Shown here piece by piece: positions 7,898 through 15,047 of a stretch of DNA of 34,121 nucleotides. Below the pieces are notes generated by a model that searched no databases, was not told where the DNA came from, and saw only the letters and a program-made list of their open reading frames with translations. The position numbers and the translations under genes are program-made. Positions within the stretch are counted from its first letter, which is position 1. Each line of letters opens with the position of its first letter. Source of the stretch: an uncultured Sphingobacteriales bacterium (GTDB taxonomy: Bacteria > Bacteroidota > Bacteroidia > Chitinophagales > Chitinophagaceae). The stretch spans positions 1-34,121 of the forward strand of contig CALKHN010000069.1 in the NCBI GenBank assembly GCA_937991535.1, in the 5' to 3' direction.

Positions 7898-7954
7898 AGC
7901 AATGATTTTATAACATTAAGATAATGAAAATAAACAACACATTGCTATCATTGC
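7896..7954 (-). promoter_or_regulatory. Possible operator of the AraC regulator gene
   Basis: ATAGCAATG (7896-7904) and CATTGCTAT (7940-7948) are exact inverted copies. A further CATTGC half-site follows at 7949-7954, giving two direct CATTGC boxes 9 bp apart. They surround the start codon and immediate upstream region of the AraC gene. AraC-family proteins commonly bind paired direct half-sites and regulate themselves, so an autoregulatory role is plausible but unproven. Confidence 0.35.
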
Positions 7955-7962
7955 ATCACTTC

Positions 7963-8961
7963 TTAGCTTTTTGCAAGTACAACACAAATTAATCCTGCTA
8001 TGTAGCACAGGAACATTCCATACAGCCATTTTGAGGTACCGGGGGGCGCTGCCCTGAACTCTTTCCATACAAATACCCCCCAGATAGCCGCAATCATTGC
8101 GTTACCCTGCCCCAATCCGAATGAAATGGCAAAACCGGCTTCTCCTGCAGAAAGTATACTTAATACCAGGCCGGCGCCCCATATCATTCCCCCCAGCAAG
8201 CCCATAGCGTGATCCCTGCGGTTACCTTCAAAATAATCGGAATACCGCAGCGGCTTCCCTTCTACAGGTTTTTTCATCAGAATGGTATTGAAAATAAAAT
8301 TACTGAGCAGCACGCCTGTGCCAAAACATACAACGGCCGTGTACGGGCCGAGCTTGCCTGCTTCGGGAAAGCGAAAATCGGCATACATGGACCCGGCGAT
8401 AAACCTGTAAAAAAAACCGAATAATACGCCGGCTGCCAGGGTTAACAGAATTCCCTTTGCCGAAACTTTATTTTGGCTCCGTGAAAGCCGCCGGTGTGCA
8501 GTTGCAGACAAAAAGATGGCGGCAGCAATTAAGGCAACTCCTGCAAAAAGCAGCCAGGCATTTCCCACAGGGAAAGCTATATAATTCACCAATACACCCA
8601 GTATAAGCCCAAAACCCGCACCCACCGGAAAAGCCACCGCCATGCCTGCCAGTGCAATAGCAGCAACAAATAAAATATTAGCCGCGTTAAAGATCACTCC
8701 ACCCAGCATTGCAGAAAAGATATATTTCCATTCGGCCTGCACCAGGTCAGCTAAAAAGCCACGTCCCATTTTACCATACGAGCCGAGTGTAAAAGCGAAC
8801 AATAACGCAACCAGCACAATACCCAGCACATAATCCCAATAAAAAAGCTCGAAGCGCCAGGATGGACTCACCAGCTTCTGCATATTTGGCCAGGAGCCCC
8901 AGCATATCATTGTAATAACAGAAAAGATAACGGCAAGCAGATAGGTTTCAATAATAAACAT
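7963..8961 (-). CDS. Ureide-permease/sugar-type DMT-superfamily transporter
   Basis: 332 residues, about 10 membrane helices. The ATG at 8959-8961 is chosen over the one 28 codons upstream because the extra leader (NLKSQISAPA) is just a translation of a 7-bp tandem repeat. The N-terminal segment (VITMICWGSWPNMQKL, then FYWDYVLGIVLVALLFAFTLGS) resembles the ureide permease family and, more distantly, the RhaT/GRP sugar uptake families. The substrate in bacteria is not established. Its position downstream of four dehydrogenase/hydrolase genes and next to an AraC regulator suggests import of the compound those enzymes degrade, probably a sugar or sugar acid. Confidence 0.75.
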   Translation of the reverse strand: MFIIETYLLAVIFSVITMICWGSWPNMQKLVSPSWRFELFYWDYVLGIVLVALLFAFTLGSYGKMGRGFLADLVQAEWKYIFSAMLGGVIFNAANILFVAAIALAGMAVAFPVGAGFGLILGVLVNYIAFPVGNAWLLFAGVALIAAAIFLSATAHRRLSRSQNKVSAKGILLTLAAGVLFGFFYRFIAGSMYADFRFPEAGKLGPYTAVVCFGTGVLLSNFIFNTILMKKPVEGKPLRYSDYFEGNRRDHAMGLLGGMIWGAGLVLSILSAGEAGFAISFGLGQGNAMIAAIWGVFVWKEFRAAPPGTSKWLYGMFLCYIAGLICVVLAKS

Positions 8962-8970
8962 GGCAGGAGC

Positions 8971-8991
8971 TGAGATTTGAGATTTAAGATT
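8971..8991. repeat. Heptanucleotide tandem repeat (TGAGATT-type)
   Basis: Three exact-length 7-bp units, TGAGATT, TGAGATT and TAAGATT, stand in tandem just upstream of the permease start (minus strand). One of a set of tracts in this window with the same 7-bp period but different, degenerate unit sequences. Confidence 0.65.
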
Positions 8992-9038
8992 GAGCGGTTG
9001 CAAAATACAGACAGGTGCATACCATGTTCCGCTCTGCT

Positions 9039-9080
9039 TTAGCACTTGGCTCTTATGATTTGCTTTTTGACGCTTTCCGC
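9039..9080. repeat. Degenerate heptanucleotide tract (TTnnnnn units)
   Basis: Six successive 7-bp units each begin with TT: TTAGCAC, TTGGCTC, TTATGAT, TTGCTTT, TTGACGC, TTTCCGC. On the minus strand every unit therefore ends in AA. The period is exact while the other five positions vary. It lies in the gap between the hydroxyacid dehydrogenase and the permease genes. Confidence 0.45.
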
Positions 9081-9144
9081 CTGTTTTGCATTGTACCCAC
9101 CACCTGCTATTTACTCCTTATACTGACTTCCGGTTTCCCGGCTT

Positions 9145-10098
9145 TCACGCCACCCTGTTTTTCAATGTTTTTCCCTGCAAAGCCCTGAGCACTTCTTCGG
9201 CTGCCATATATTGCAATTGAGGTACGCTCCTTTCGCTGTACCACGCAGTGTGTGAGGTAAGCAGTGCCTGCCCGCAATTGCGCAAGGGATGCGTTTCGGG
9301 CAGCGGTTCCGTTTCAAATACGTCTAACCCGGCCACTATTTGCTGTTGTTCCAGTGCAGCGGCCAGCGCAATTGTATCTACGAGGCCTCCTCTTGAGGTA
9401 TTGACCAGGATGGCTCCTTTTTTCATAATGCTGATGGTAGTTTCATTGATCAAATGGCGGGTGGTTTCATTGAGCGGTAAATGCAGCGAAATAATATCAG
9501 CAGTTGCCAGCAATTCATCTAATGGCAGCGCGCGAACGCCCGCAGCTGTCATTTCCGCTGCGGCTATATAAGGATCATAGGCTGCAGCCGTAAAGCCAAA
9601 GGGTTTCGTTCGTTCCAGCACAGCCCTGGCTATGCGTCCATAACCAATGGTAGCAAAAAGCATATCTTCAAAGGCGGGCATCGGTCGTGGAGGCACAATC
9701 TTCCATACACCTTCCTTTATACGGGCATGGGTTTCCGTTAGTTGCCGGGCCAATGCCAGCGCAAGGGAAAAAGTGTGATCAGCTACTTCGTTAATACAGT
9801 AATCAGGAACATTGCACACGGGTATTGATCTTTTACGGGCTGCATCAAGGTCAATATTATCCACACCTATCCCGTACCGGACAATTACCCTGCATTTTTC
9901 CAATCCTGCGATCACTTTAGCGGTTACCGGCGCCCACTGCACCAAAAGCGCGTCGGCATCGGCGCCGCCGGAAAGGATATCTTCCTCCGTTGTACATTTG
10001 GCAGCTTTTACTTCAAACCCGTGCGCATTCAGCAGCCCGGTTTCCGGCGCTAAGCTGGCAAAACCATAATCGGTAATAAACACTTTTCCTTTATTCAT
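9145..10098 (-). CDS. D-isomer-specific 2-hydroxyacid dehydrogenase (C-terminal-binding-protein-like)
   Basis: 317 residues, a normal length for the family. The NAD-binding loop is IGYGRIARAV (~151-160), a variant of GxGxxG with Ala in the last position. The catalytic triad is visible: Arg236 in NTSRGG, Glu264 in DVFETEP and His283 in SHTAWYSE. The last motif is typical of the CtBP-like/phosphoglycerate-dehydrogenase-like subgroup. It would interconvert a 2-oxo acid and a D-2-hydroxy acid with NAD(P). Co-directional with the zinc alcohol dehydrogenase gene 69 nt upstream. The substrate is unknown; a sugar-derived 2-oxo acid is suggested by the neighbouring pectin-degrading enzymes. Confidence 0.9.
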   Translation of the reverse strand: MNKGKVFITDYGFASLAPETGLLNAHGFEVKAAKCTTEEDILSGGADADALLVQWAPVTAKVIAGLEKCRVIVRYGIGVDNIDLDAARKRSIPVCNVPDYCINEVADHTFSLALALARQLTETHARIKEGVWKIVPPRPMPAFEDMLFATIGYGRIARAVLERTKPFGFTAAAYDPYIAAAEMTAAGVRALPLDELLATADIISLHLPLNETTRHLINETTISIMKKGAILVNTSRGGLVDTIALAAALEQQQIVAGLDVFETEPLPETHPLRNCGQALLTSHTAWYSERSVPQLQYMAAEEVLRALQGKTLKNRVA

Positions 10099-10167
10099 AA
10101 ATAATATCCAACTGATTTTAATAAAAAAATTACCGGGAAAAATTTGCGCAGCCGGTATACAACTGCC

Positions 10168-11193
10168 TCAGTTTTCATCCATCACCAACACCGATTTGAT
10201 GTGATTGTCTTTTGCTTCTTTCATATCATTAAATGCTGCGACTCCATTGTCCAGACTATAATAATGCACCCATGAGTGCACATCCACTTTTTGCGTTGTG
10301 ATAAGATCAAGGGCATCCTCCATATCCTCCTGTGTTGCGGCATAACTTCCTATCACCTGCTTTTCGGCAAGCACAATGTCATAACTGTAAAGCGACCGGC
10401 TGTTTTCATACAAACCGATCAACATTAACGCCCCTCCCTGCCGAACGGCATGTAATCCTTTATAGTTGGTATCTGGTGAGCCCACTGCATCCACTACCAG
10501 GTCTATACCCTCCCCTCCTGTTATCTGTGTTAACGCGGTGTTCAAATCAGACTGAGCAGGATTAATTACCGCGATAGCACCTAATTTTTTAGCCACCGCC
10601 AGCCTTTCATTTCGTATATCAGAAACAATAATATTCACGTTCCGTAAAGTCTGGAAAGCCTGCTGGGCCATTAAACCAATGGGGCCTGCGCCAATCACCA
10701 GTATGTTCTTCATGGCTATATGCCTGGTAAGCTTCACCAGGTGAACACCATTGGCCAGGGGCTCCGAAAGACACGCTTCACGAAGATTAACGCCAGAAGG
10801 AACTGGTATGAGGCAACGCGCGGGCACATTTACATAACCTGCAAAGGCGCCGTTCCTGTGCATGCCAAATACTTCCCTGCTTTCGCAAAGATTGGTTTTA
10901 CCGATGATACAGGAAGCGCAATGTCCGCAGGGTATAATGGAGTTGCTTACCGCCATCCTGCCCCGTTCCCAGTGTTGTACGGCGTTGCCCGTAGCAACAA
11001 TCTCTCCGCAAAACTCATGTCCCATGATCAGTGGCGGCATACGCCTGGTGCTTTTTAACCTGAATGTTTCCAGTTCGCTTCCACATATCCCGCAAGCCGC
11101 TACTTTTAGCAGCACTTCATCATCGCCGCATACAGGCACAGGCTGCCTGTTTATTTCAAGCCGGTGATGCTCGGGATAAAAAAGTGCTTTCAT
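10168..11193 (-). CDS. Zinc-dependent medium-chain alcohol (polyol/sugar-acid) dehydrogenase
   Basis: 341 residues from the ATG at 11191-11193, where the usual MKALFY start of this family lies; an in-frame ATG 13 codons upstream is possible. Catalytic zinc ligands Cys37 (CGICGSE), His59 and Glu60 (GHE) are present, as is a structural zinc site of four Cys (89, 92, 95, 103). A Rossmann motif (VIGAGPIGLMA) follows near 170. Family relatives include galactitol-1-phosphate, sorbitol, threonine and L-galactonate dehydrogenases, so the substrate is probably a polyol, sugar or aldonate; a precise assignment is not possible. It is the middle gene of the dehydrogenase/hydrolase set behind the GH28 genes. 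Confidence 0.85.
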   Translation of the reverse strand: MKALFYPEHHRLEINRQPVPVCGDDEVLLKVAACGICGSELETFRLKSTRRMPPLIMGHEFCGEIVATGNAVQHWERGRMAVSNSIIPCGHCASCIIGKTNLCESREVFGMHRNGAFAGYVNVPARCLIPVPSGVNLREACLSEPLANGVHLVKLTRHIAMKNILVIGAGPIGLMAQQAFQTLRNVNIIVSDIRNERLAVAKKLGAIAVINPAQSDLNTALTQITGGEGIDLVVDAVGSPDTNYKGLHAVRQGGALMLIGLYENSRSLYSYDIVLAEKQVIGSYAATQEDMEDALDLITTQKVDVHSWVHYYSLDNGVAAFNDMKEAKDNHIKSVLVMDEN

Positions 11194-11371
11194 GGTTTCA
11201 GGCTGTACTTGTGCTCCGCTCATACCGTTCAAAACAATGGTTTACAAATAATATTTACATCACTACCCTTACCGATTTTTTAAAATCAACATTGGGTTGT
11301 TCCGATCATTTCAGAAATATATTTTACAGGCTTCTATCATTAATACCTGCTGGCAACCATCCTTGCCCGCA

Positions 11372-12004
11372 CTAATCGTTTACCACTGCCACAGCGCGTA
11401 TAGGAGAACCATCCCGTCCTTTAAAGTTGAGCGGGAAACCGATAAAAGTAAACCGATCGGGTGCTTTATCAAGATTAGCCAGGCTTTCCACGATCACGAT
11501 CTCTTTTGGCAACAATATATCGTGATGCAGTTCAAACCAGTCTTTGCCCGGTGTAGGTATATCCATGCCCAGCATGCGTATATTCTTTGCTGCAAGGTAT
11601 TTTGCGGCTTCCTGTGTAAGCGACGGAAAATCGCTGAAAAAATAATCTTTTCCAAAATGCTTATGCCAACCGGTTTCAAAAATGATCCTCGCACCGGGAA
11701 GCAATAATTTTTCATAGGGCAAAAAATCTTTTCTGGTCAGTTCTTCGTTAGCTGCTTTAGGTATGCGTAACAAACTCGCCGGTCCATAGAACCATTCGAG
11801 CGGCATCTGGTCAAGGGTCTTTCCATCATCTAAAAAATGATACATCGCATCCAGGTGTGTGCCCTGGTGCGACCCCATGCTGATCTGCGTTATATTGTAA
11901 CGCAGTGTTTTGGTATTGCCGTGTGGTATAATGCTCAGTTTCGGATCGCTTGGAAAGGTTTGCTGCCCGTGTTCCAGCGGATGTGAGAGATCAATGAATT
12001 TCAT
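11372..12004 (-). CDS. Cyclase-family (kynurenine-formamidase-like) metal hydrolase
   Basis: 210 residues. The metal-binding signature HxGTHxDxxxHF is clear (His46, His50, Asp52, His56 in HQGTHLDAMYHF), with Met where many relatives have Pro. The C-terminal HHDILLPKEIVIVESLANL segment is also typical of the PF04199 fold. Characterised members hydrolyse N-formylkynurenine or isatin; most are unassigned. No tryptophan-pathway gene is nearby. Sitting 30 nt downstream of the SDR gene and just before two dehydrogenases, it could open a lactone or act on a sugar-acid derivative, which is inference. Confidence 0.85.
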   Translation of the reverse strand: MKFIDLSHPLEHGQQTFPSDPKLSIIPHGNTKTLRYNITQISMGSHQGTHLDAMYHFLDDGKTLDQMPLEWFYGPASLLRIPKAANEELTRKDFLPYEKLLLPGARIIFETGWHKHFGKDYFFSDFPSLTQEAAKYLAAKNIRMLGMDIPTPGKDWFELHHDILLPKEIVIVESLANLDKAPDRFTFIGFPLNFKGRDGSPIRAVAVVND

Positions 12005-12034
12005 ACCAGGTCAATTAATCATTAAGAAGTTTTT

Positions 12035-12781
12035 TTATTTGGCAAGATAGCCACCATCTACCAGCAAATCGCTTCCTGTAATAAATGAAGCATCCTCGCT
12101 TGCAAGAAAGGCGGCAGCAGCAGCTACTTCTTCCGGCTTCCCCTGCCTGTTCAGCAAATGCATGTCCGATGCTCTTTTATTTTCTTCTTCTATGTTCAAC
12201 CCTAATTTTTCGCACGAATCAACAAAAGCCTTCGTATAAATATATCCCGGGCATAAGGTATTTACCCTGATGTTAAAAGGCGCCAGGTCCTGTGCCCAGC
12301 ACTTGGTTAATCCGCGGATCGCGAATTTTGTGGCATTATAGGTGGCAAAATTCGATTGCCCCACGAAGCCGCTCACCGAAGAGAAATTGATAATGCTGCC
12401 GCCTCCGTTCTTTTTCATCTGAGGCACTGTATATTTTGCCATCAGCGATGTGCCACCAATGTTCACGCTATTGATCTGCCGCCATTCTTCCGCTGTTGCT
12501 TCCACACCTTTGAATAGAAAACAGGCAGCCGTGTTAATGAGAATATGGACAGCCCCTATTTCTTTTTCCACAGACGCACAGACGCTTTCTACTGCAAATT
12601 CATTACTGATATCCACAGTACTGAAATAAGCGCCAATAGCGGCAGCTTTGTTGCTGCTGTCTGGCTTAATATCAAACAAAATAACCCTGCATCCCTCTTC
12701 TGTCATTCGCACTGCAGTAGCATAGCCCAGGTCGCCCAACCCACCGGTAATTACAACGATCTTATCTTTTAATCCTCTCAT
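12035..12781 (-). CDS. Short-chain dehydrogenase/reductase (SDR), glucose-dehydrogenase-like
   Basis: 248 residues, a classical SDR. The cofactor motif is TGGLGDLG (12-19). An acidic Asp37 ends strand 2 (VILFDIKP), which favours NAD over NADP. The usual NNAG is NTAA (83-86). The catalytic Ser135, Tyr148 and Lys152 (YNATK) are all present and the C-terminus ends in LLVDGGYLAK. It begins 32 nt behind the second full GH28 gene, so it belongs to the same transcript. Such enzymes often oxidise free sugars or 2-keto-3-deoxy acids; the substrate here is not known, but a pectin-derived sugar or uronate is likely from context. Confidence 0.9.
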   Translation of the reverse strand: MRGLKDKIVVITGGLGDLGYATAVRMTEEGCRVILFDIKPDSSNKAAAIGAYFSTVDISNEFAVESVCASVEKEIGAVHILINTAACFLFKGVEATAEEWRQINSVNIGGTSLMAKYTVPQMKKNGGGSIINFSSVSGFVGQSNFATYNATKFAIRGLTKCWAQDLAPFNIRVNTLCPGYIYTKAFVDSCEKLGLNIEEENKRASDMHLLNRQGKPEEVAAAAAFLASEDASFITGSDLLVDGGYLAK

Positions 12782-12813
12782 ACAAACTCAGACGTACTGT
12801 ATAACCAATACGC

Positions 12814-14298
12814 TTATTTTGAATTATTCCTAACGATTTGATTTTTCTTTTTGACGCCAGGTTCTTCTATCCGGACATTTTTAAAGGAAGATCCGGTTAC
12901 ATTATCCATAACTATGGCAGGCCGGTAATCTTTATTGCGTGCGATGAGCTTTACATTTTCGAAAGAAATATTCCTGGCATTTTTGATAAAGAATCCCCAT
13001 GCAGGTAATTCTTTGAATTGAGAAAATTCGGGATAAGCAGCTTCCATTTCCGGTATACCGCTCAATTCTTTTGCCGATGTTCCGCGATAAGCATAATTGG
13101 GATTACCATTACCGGGGTATGAAATTTCTATATTCCTTAATGTCACATTCTCTATTATCATATTCTTTAGTCCAACAATGCTGGAAGGAGAAATATTTCT
13201 GGGATTATCTTCCACCGGACCTTCAATTTCATAACCTGCATCGGGTTTTTCTTCTGTGATCTCAGCATAAAAATTTTGGATGGTTACATTTTTTATAACA
13301 CCTGTTCGTTGATCGTTCCAACGGGCTCCGATACGCAAATAAATGGGATTCCCCGTATGGTAGGCATACAGGCTGTCGACGAGTACATCTTCTACAATGC
13401 CTCCATCGGGCGTAGCAATGGTAAAAGCAGACCTAAGGGTATTGTACACTTTATTATTAACGATCCTGATGTTTTTATATCCACCGGCAGACACTGTTCC
13501 GAATTTGATACCATTGGCGCTCGACCTGGCTACGTTATTGCGTATTTCTACATTCTCATTTCTTTTGGTTTTATCGTGCGATTTAAGACAGATGGCATCA
13601 TCGGCAGCGTTAATATAAGAGTTGAGCAACTTAAAATTTTTACAGTCAACAATGTCAATACCGTCATTATTCCAGAATGTAGTGCTCATTACGGTAATAC
13701 TGTCCACAACAACATTTTCACACTGATCATAGGTTTGAACCCATGTGGCGGAGTTTTTGATAATAATGCCATAAATATTAACGTTTTTACATTCCCTGAA
13801 ATAAATACAATGCGGACGTTTATTATCAGGCCGGTCATATTTCATGGGATCTTCTATAACACCCTTATGAATCTGATCCACCAGATTGTACGCCACTTCC
13901 CTGCCCTGCCCGTCGATAACTCCCTTTCCCCTTATGGCTATATTTTCAGCTCCCTTAGCATACAGCAAACCGGGAATGGGTTCTTTTATATTGTAATCAT
14001 AAATACTGGTTGAGCCCAGTAATATAGCCCCTTCTTCTAACAGTATCGTTACATTTGATTTCAGTTCAATGGTTCCTGTAAGGTACCTGCCCACATAAAA
14101 ACGCAATATTCCTCCTCCTTTTTCGCTGATATAATCTACGGCTTTTTGTATAGACGTAGTATTCAGCGTGGTTCCATTTGATTTAATGCCAAACAAAGAT
14201 GCATTATAAATCGTATCGGTAGTTCCGGCTTTCACATATGAATTTATCAGCAATAAAGCCATTACAACAACTATATATCGTTTCGTATTCATCATCAT
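12814..14298 (-). CDS. GH28 glycoside hydrolase (polygalacturonase/rhamnogalacturonan hydrolase-like), distal copy
   Basis: 494 residues with a signal peptide (~1-24) and a right-handed parallel beta-helix. The GH28 acidic residues are present: Asn-Asp-Gly in WNNDGID (Asp212) and the Asp pair in AADDAICLKS (233-234). At the place of the family's Gly-His-Gly the sequence reads ANGIKFG (261-267), so the usual His is replaced. The copy at 15048-16526 shows the same change and near-identical C-terminal blocks (YEIEGPVED, PEFSQFKELPAWGF), so the two are tandem duplicates. It probably cleaves galacturonate linkages in the periplasm. Exact start among three successive Met codons is uncertain. Six nt separate it from the preceding gene. 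Confidence 0.88.
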   Translation of the reverse strand: MMMNTKRYIVVVMALLLINSYVKAGTTDTIYNASLFGIKSNGTTLNTTSIQKAVDYISEKGGGILRFYVGRYLTGTIELKSNVTILLEEGAILLGSTSIYDYNIKEPIPGLLYAKGAENIAIRGKGVIDGQGREVAYNLVDQIHKGVIEDPMKYDRPDNKRPHCIYFRECKNVNIYGIIIKNSATWVQTYDQCENVVVDSITVMSTTFWNNDGIDIVDCKNFKLLNSYINAADDAICLKSHDKTKRNENVEIRNNVARSSANGIKFGTVSAGGYKNIRIVNNKVYNTLRSAFTIATPDGGIVEDVLVDSLYAYHTGNPIYLRIGARWNDQRTGVIKNVTIQNFYAEITEEKPDAGYEIEGPVEDNPRNISPSSIVGLKNMIIENVTLRNIEISYPGNGNPNYAYRGTSAKELSGIPEMEAAYPEFSQFKELPAWGFFIKNARNISFENVKLIARNKDYRPAIVMDNVTGSSFKNVRIEEPGVKKKNQIVRNNSK

Positions 14299-14304
14299 TC
14301 AAAT

Positions 14305-15045
14305 TTAAAGTACAGCCGTACCGCTGGCGGTAATACAATTCTCCACCATGGTTATTTCGCTGTTCCGGTCTTTTACAATTGCCTGCCCATTGGCATCTAT
14401 AAATATATTTTTAAGCGTAATTGATTTTGTATTTTGAAAAACAACGCTGCCGCTGTTTTCAATAGTATTGTTCCTTATAATTTGATTGTTCAGATCAATA
14501 TGATCGCAGGAAATATACTTTTGAGCGTATTGCAGTGATTTCTGAAAAATAATCCCTTCCACTTTAACATTGGAGCAACTGACCATGGTGATTAAAGATG
14601 GCGTATGTGCTAAATAACCAGGTTGAAGAAACTGTTTGCTTTTTAGTTCACCCATGATCTGAAAATATTCACCGGGATCCCCCTCTATCACTCCTTTCCC
14701 AATTATATTTACATTCTTAAGGTTTTTTCCAAACAGCAAAGCCCGTTCATTTTCAAACTGCATATAGTCATTAATATTAGAACTGGCAACCAGCACAGCG
14801 CCTTCATGCAGTTCAATCGTTACATTGGATTTAAGCTCCAGTCCGCCTGTTAAATAACGTCCCACATAAAAGCTCAGCCTGCCTCCTCCCTTTTCTGCTA
14901 TAAAATTTATTGCGGCCTGAATGGAGGATGTATTGTTGGTAATACCATCAGAGATACACCCAAACAGGGAGGCTTTGTATTCCTGCGCCTGGCAAAAGAC
15001 TGTAGTGAACAAGGTAAGTAACAGCAATAGGCGTATTCTTTTCAT
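14305..15045 (-). CDS. Truncated GH28-like right-handed beta-helix protein
   Basis: 246 residues, about half the length of the GH28 genes on either side. It has a signal peptide (~20 residues, ending CQA) and the same N-terminal blocks (ASLFGCISDGITNNTSSIQAA, GRYLTGGLELKSNVTIELHEGA). It then goes on as short beta-helix coils (NIIGKGVIEG, NNTIENSGS) and ends naturally at GTAVL. It lacks the GH28 WNNDGID block, the Asp-Asp pair and the C-terminal region, so the known catalytic residues are absent. It is not a simple broken copy: the frame is intact and it is packed 2 nt and 6 nt from its neighbours. It may be a non-catalytic pectin-binding protein or a decayed duplicate that stays translated. 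Confidence 0.8.
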   Translation of the reverse strand: MKRIRLLLLLTLFTTVFCQAQEYKASLFGCISDGITNNTSSIQAAINFIAEKGGGRLSFYVGRYLTGGLELKSNVTIELHEGAVLVASSNINDYMQFENERALLFGKNLKNVNIIGKGVIEGDPGEYFQIMGELKSKQFLQPGYLAHTPSLITMVSCSNVKVEGIIFQKSLQYAQKYISCDHIDLNNQIIRNNTIENSGSVVFQNTKSITLKNIFIDANGQAIVKDRNSEITMVENCITASGTAVL

Positions 15046-15047
15046 AA

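Noticed and set aside
7544..7924. 126-codon plus-strand frame across the AraC gene
   Set aside because: Antisense shadow of the cupin domain; no motif and no separate promoter region.
9121..9147. A further heptad tract next to the hydroxyacid dehydrogenase stop
   Set aside because: Units drift by one base after two repeats, so the period is not convincing.
11372..12004. Kynurenine formamidase of tryptophan degradation
   Set aside because: The cyclase family is broad and no other tryptophan-pathway gene is nearby; the context is sugar metabolism.
13276..14013. 245-codon open frame on the plus strand inside a GH28 gene
   Set aside because: It is antisense to a strongly supported GH28 gene and shows no domain; long shadow frames are expected in repetitive beta-helix genes.
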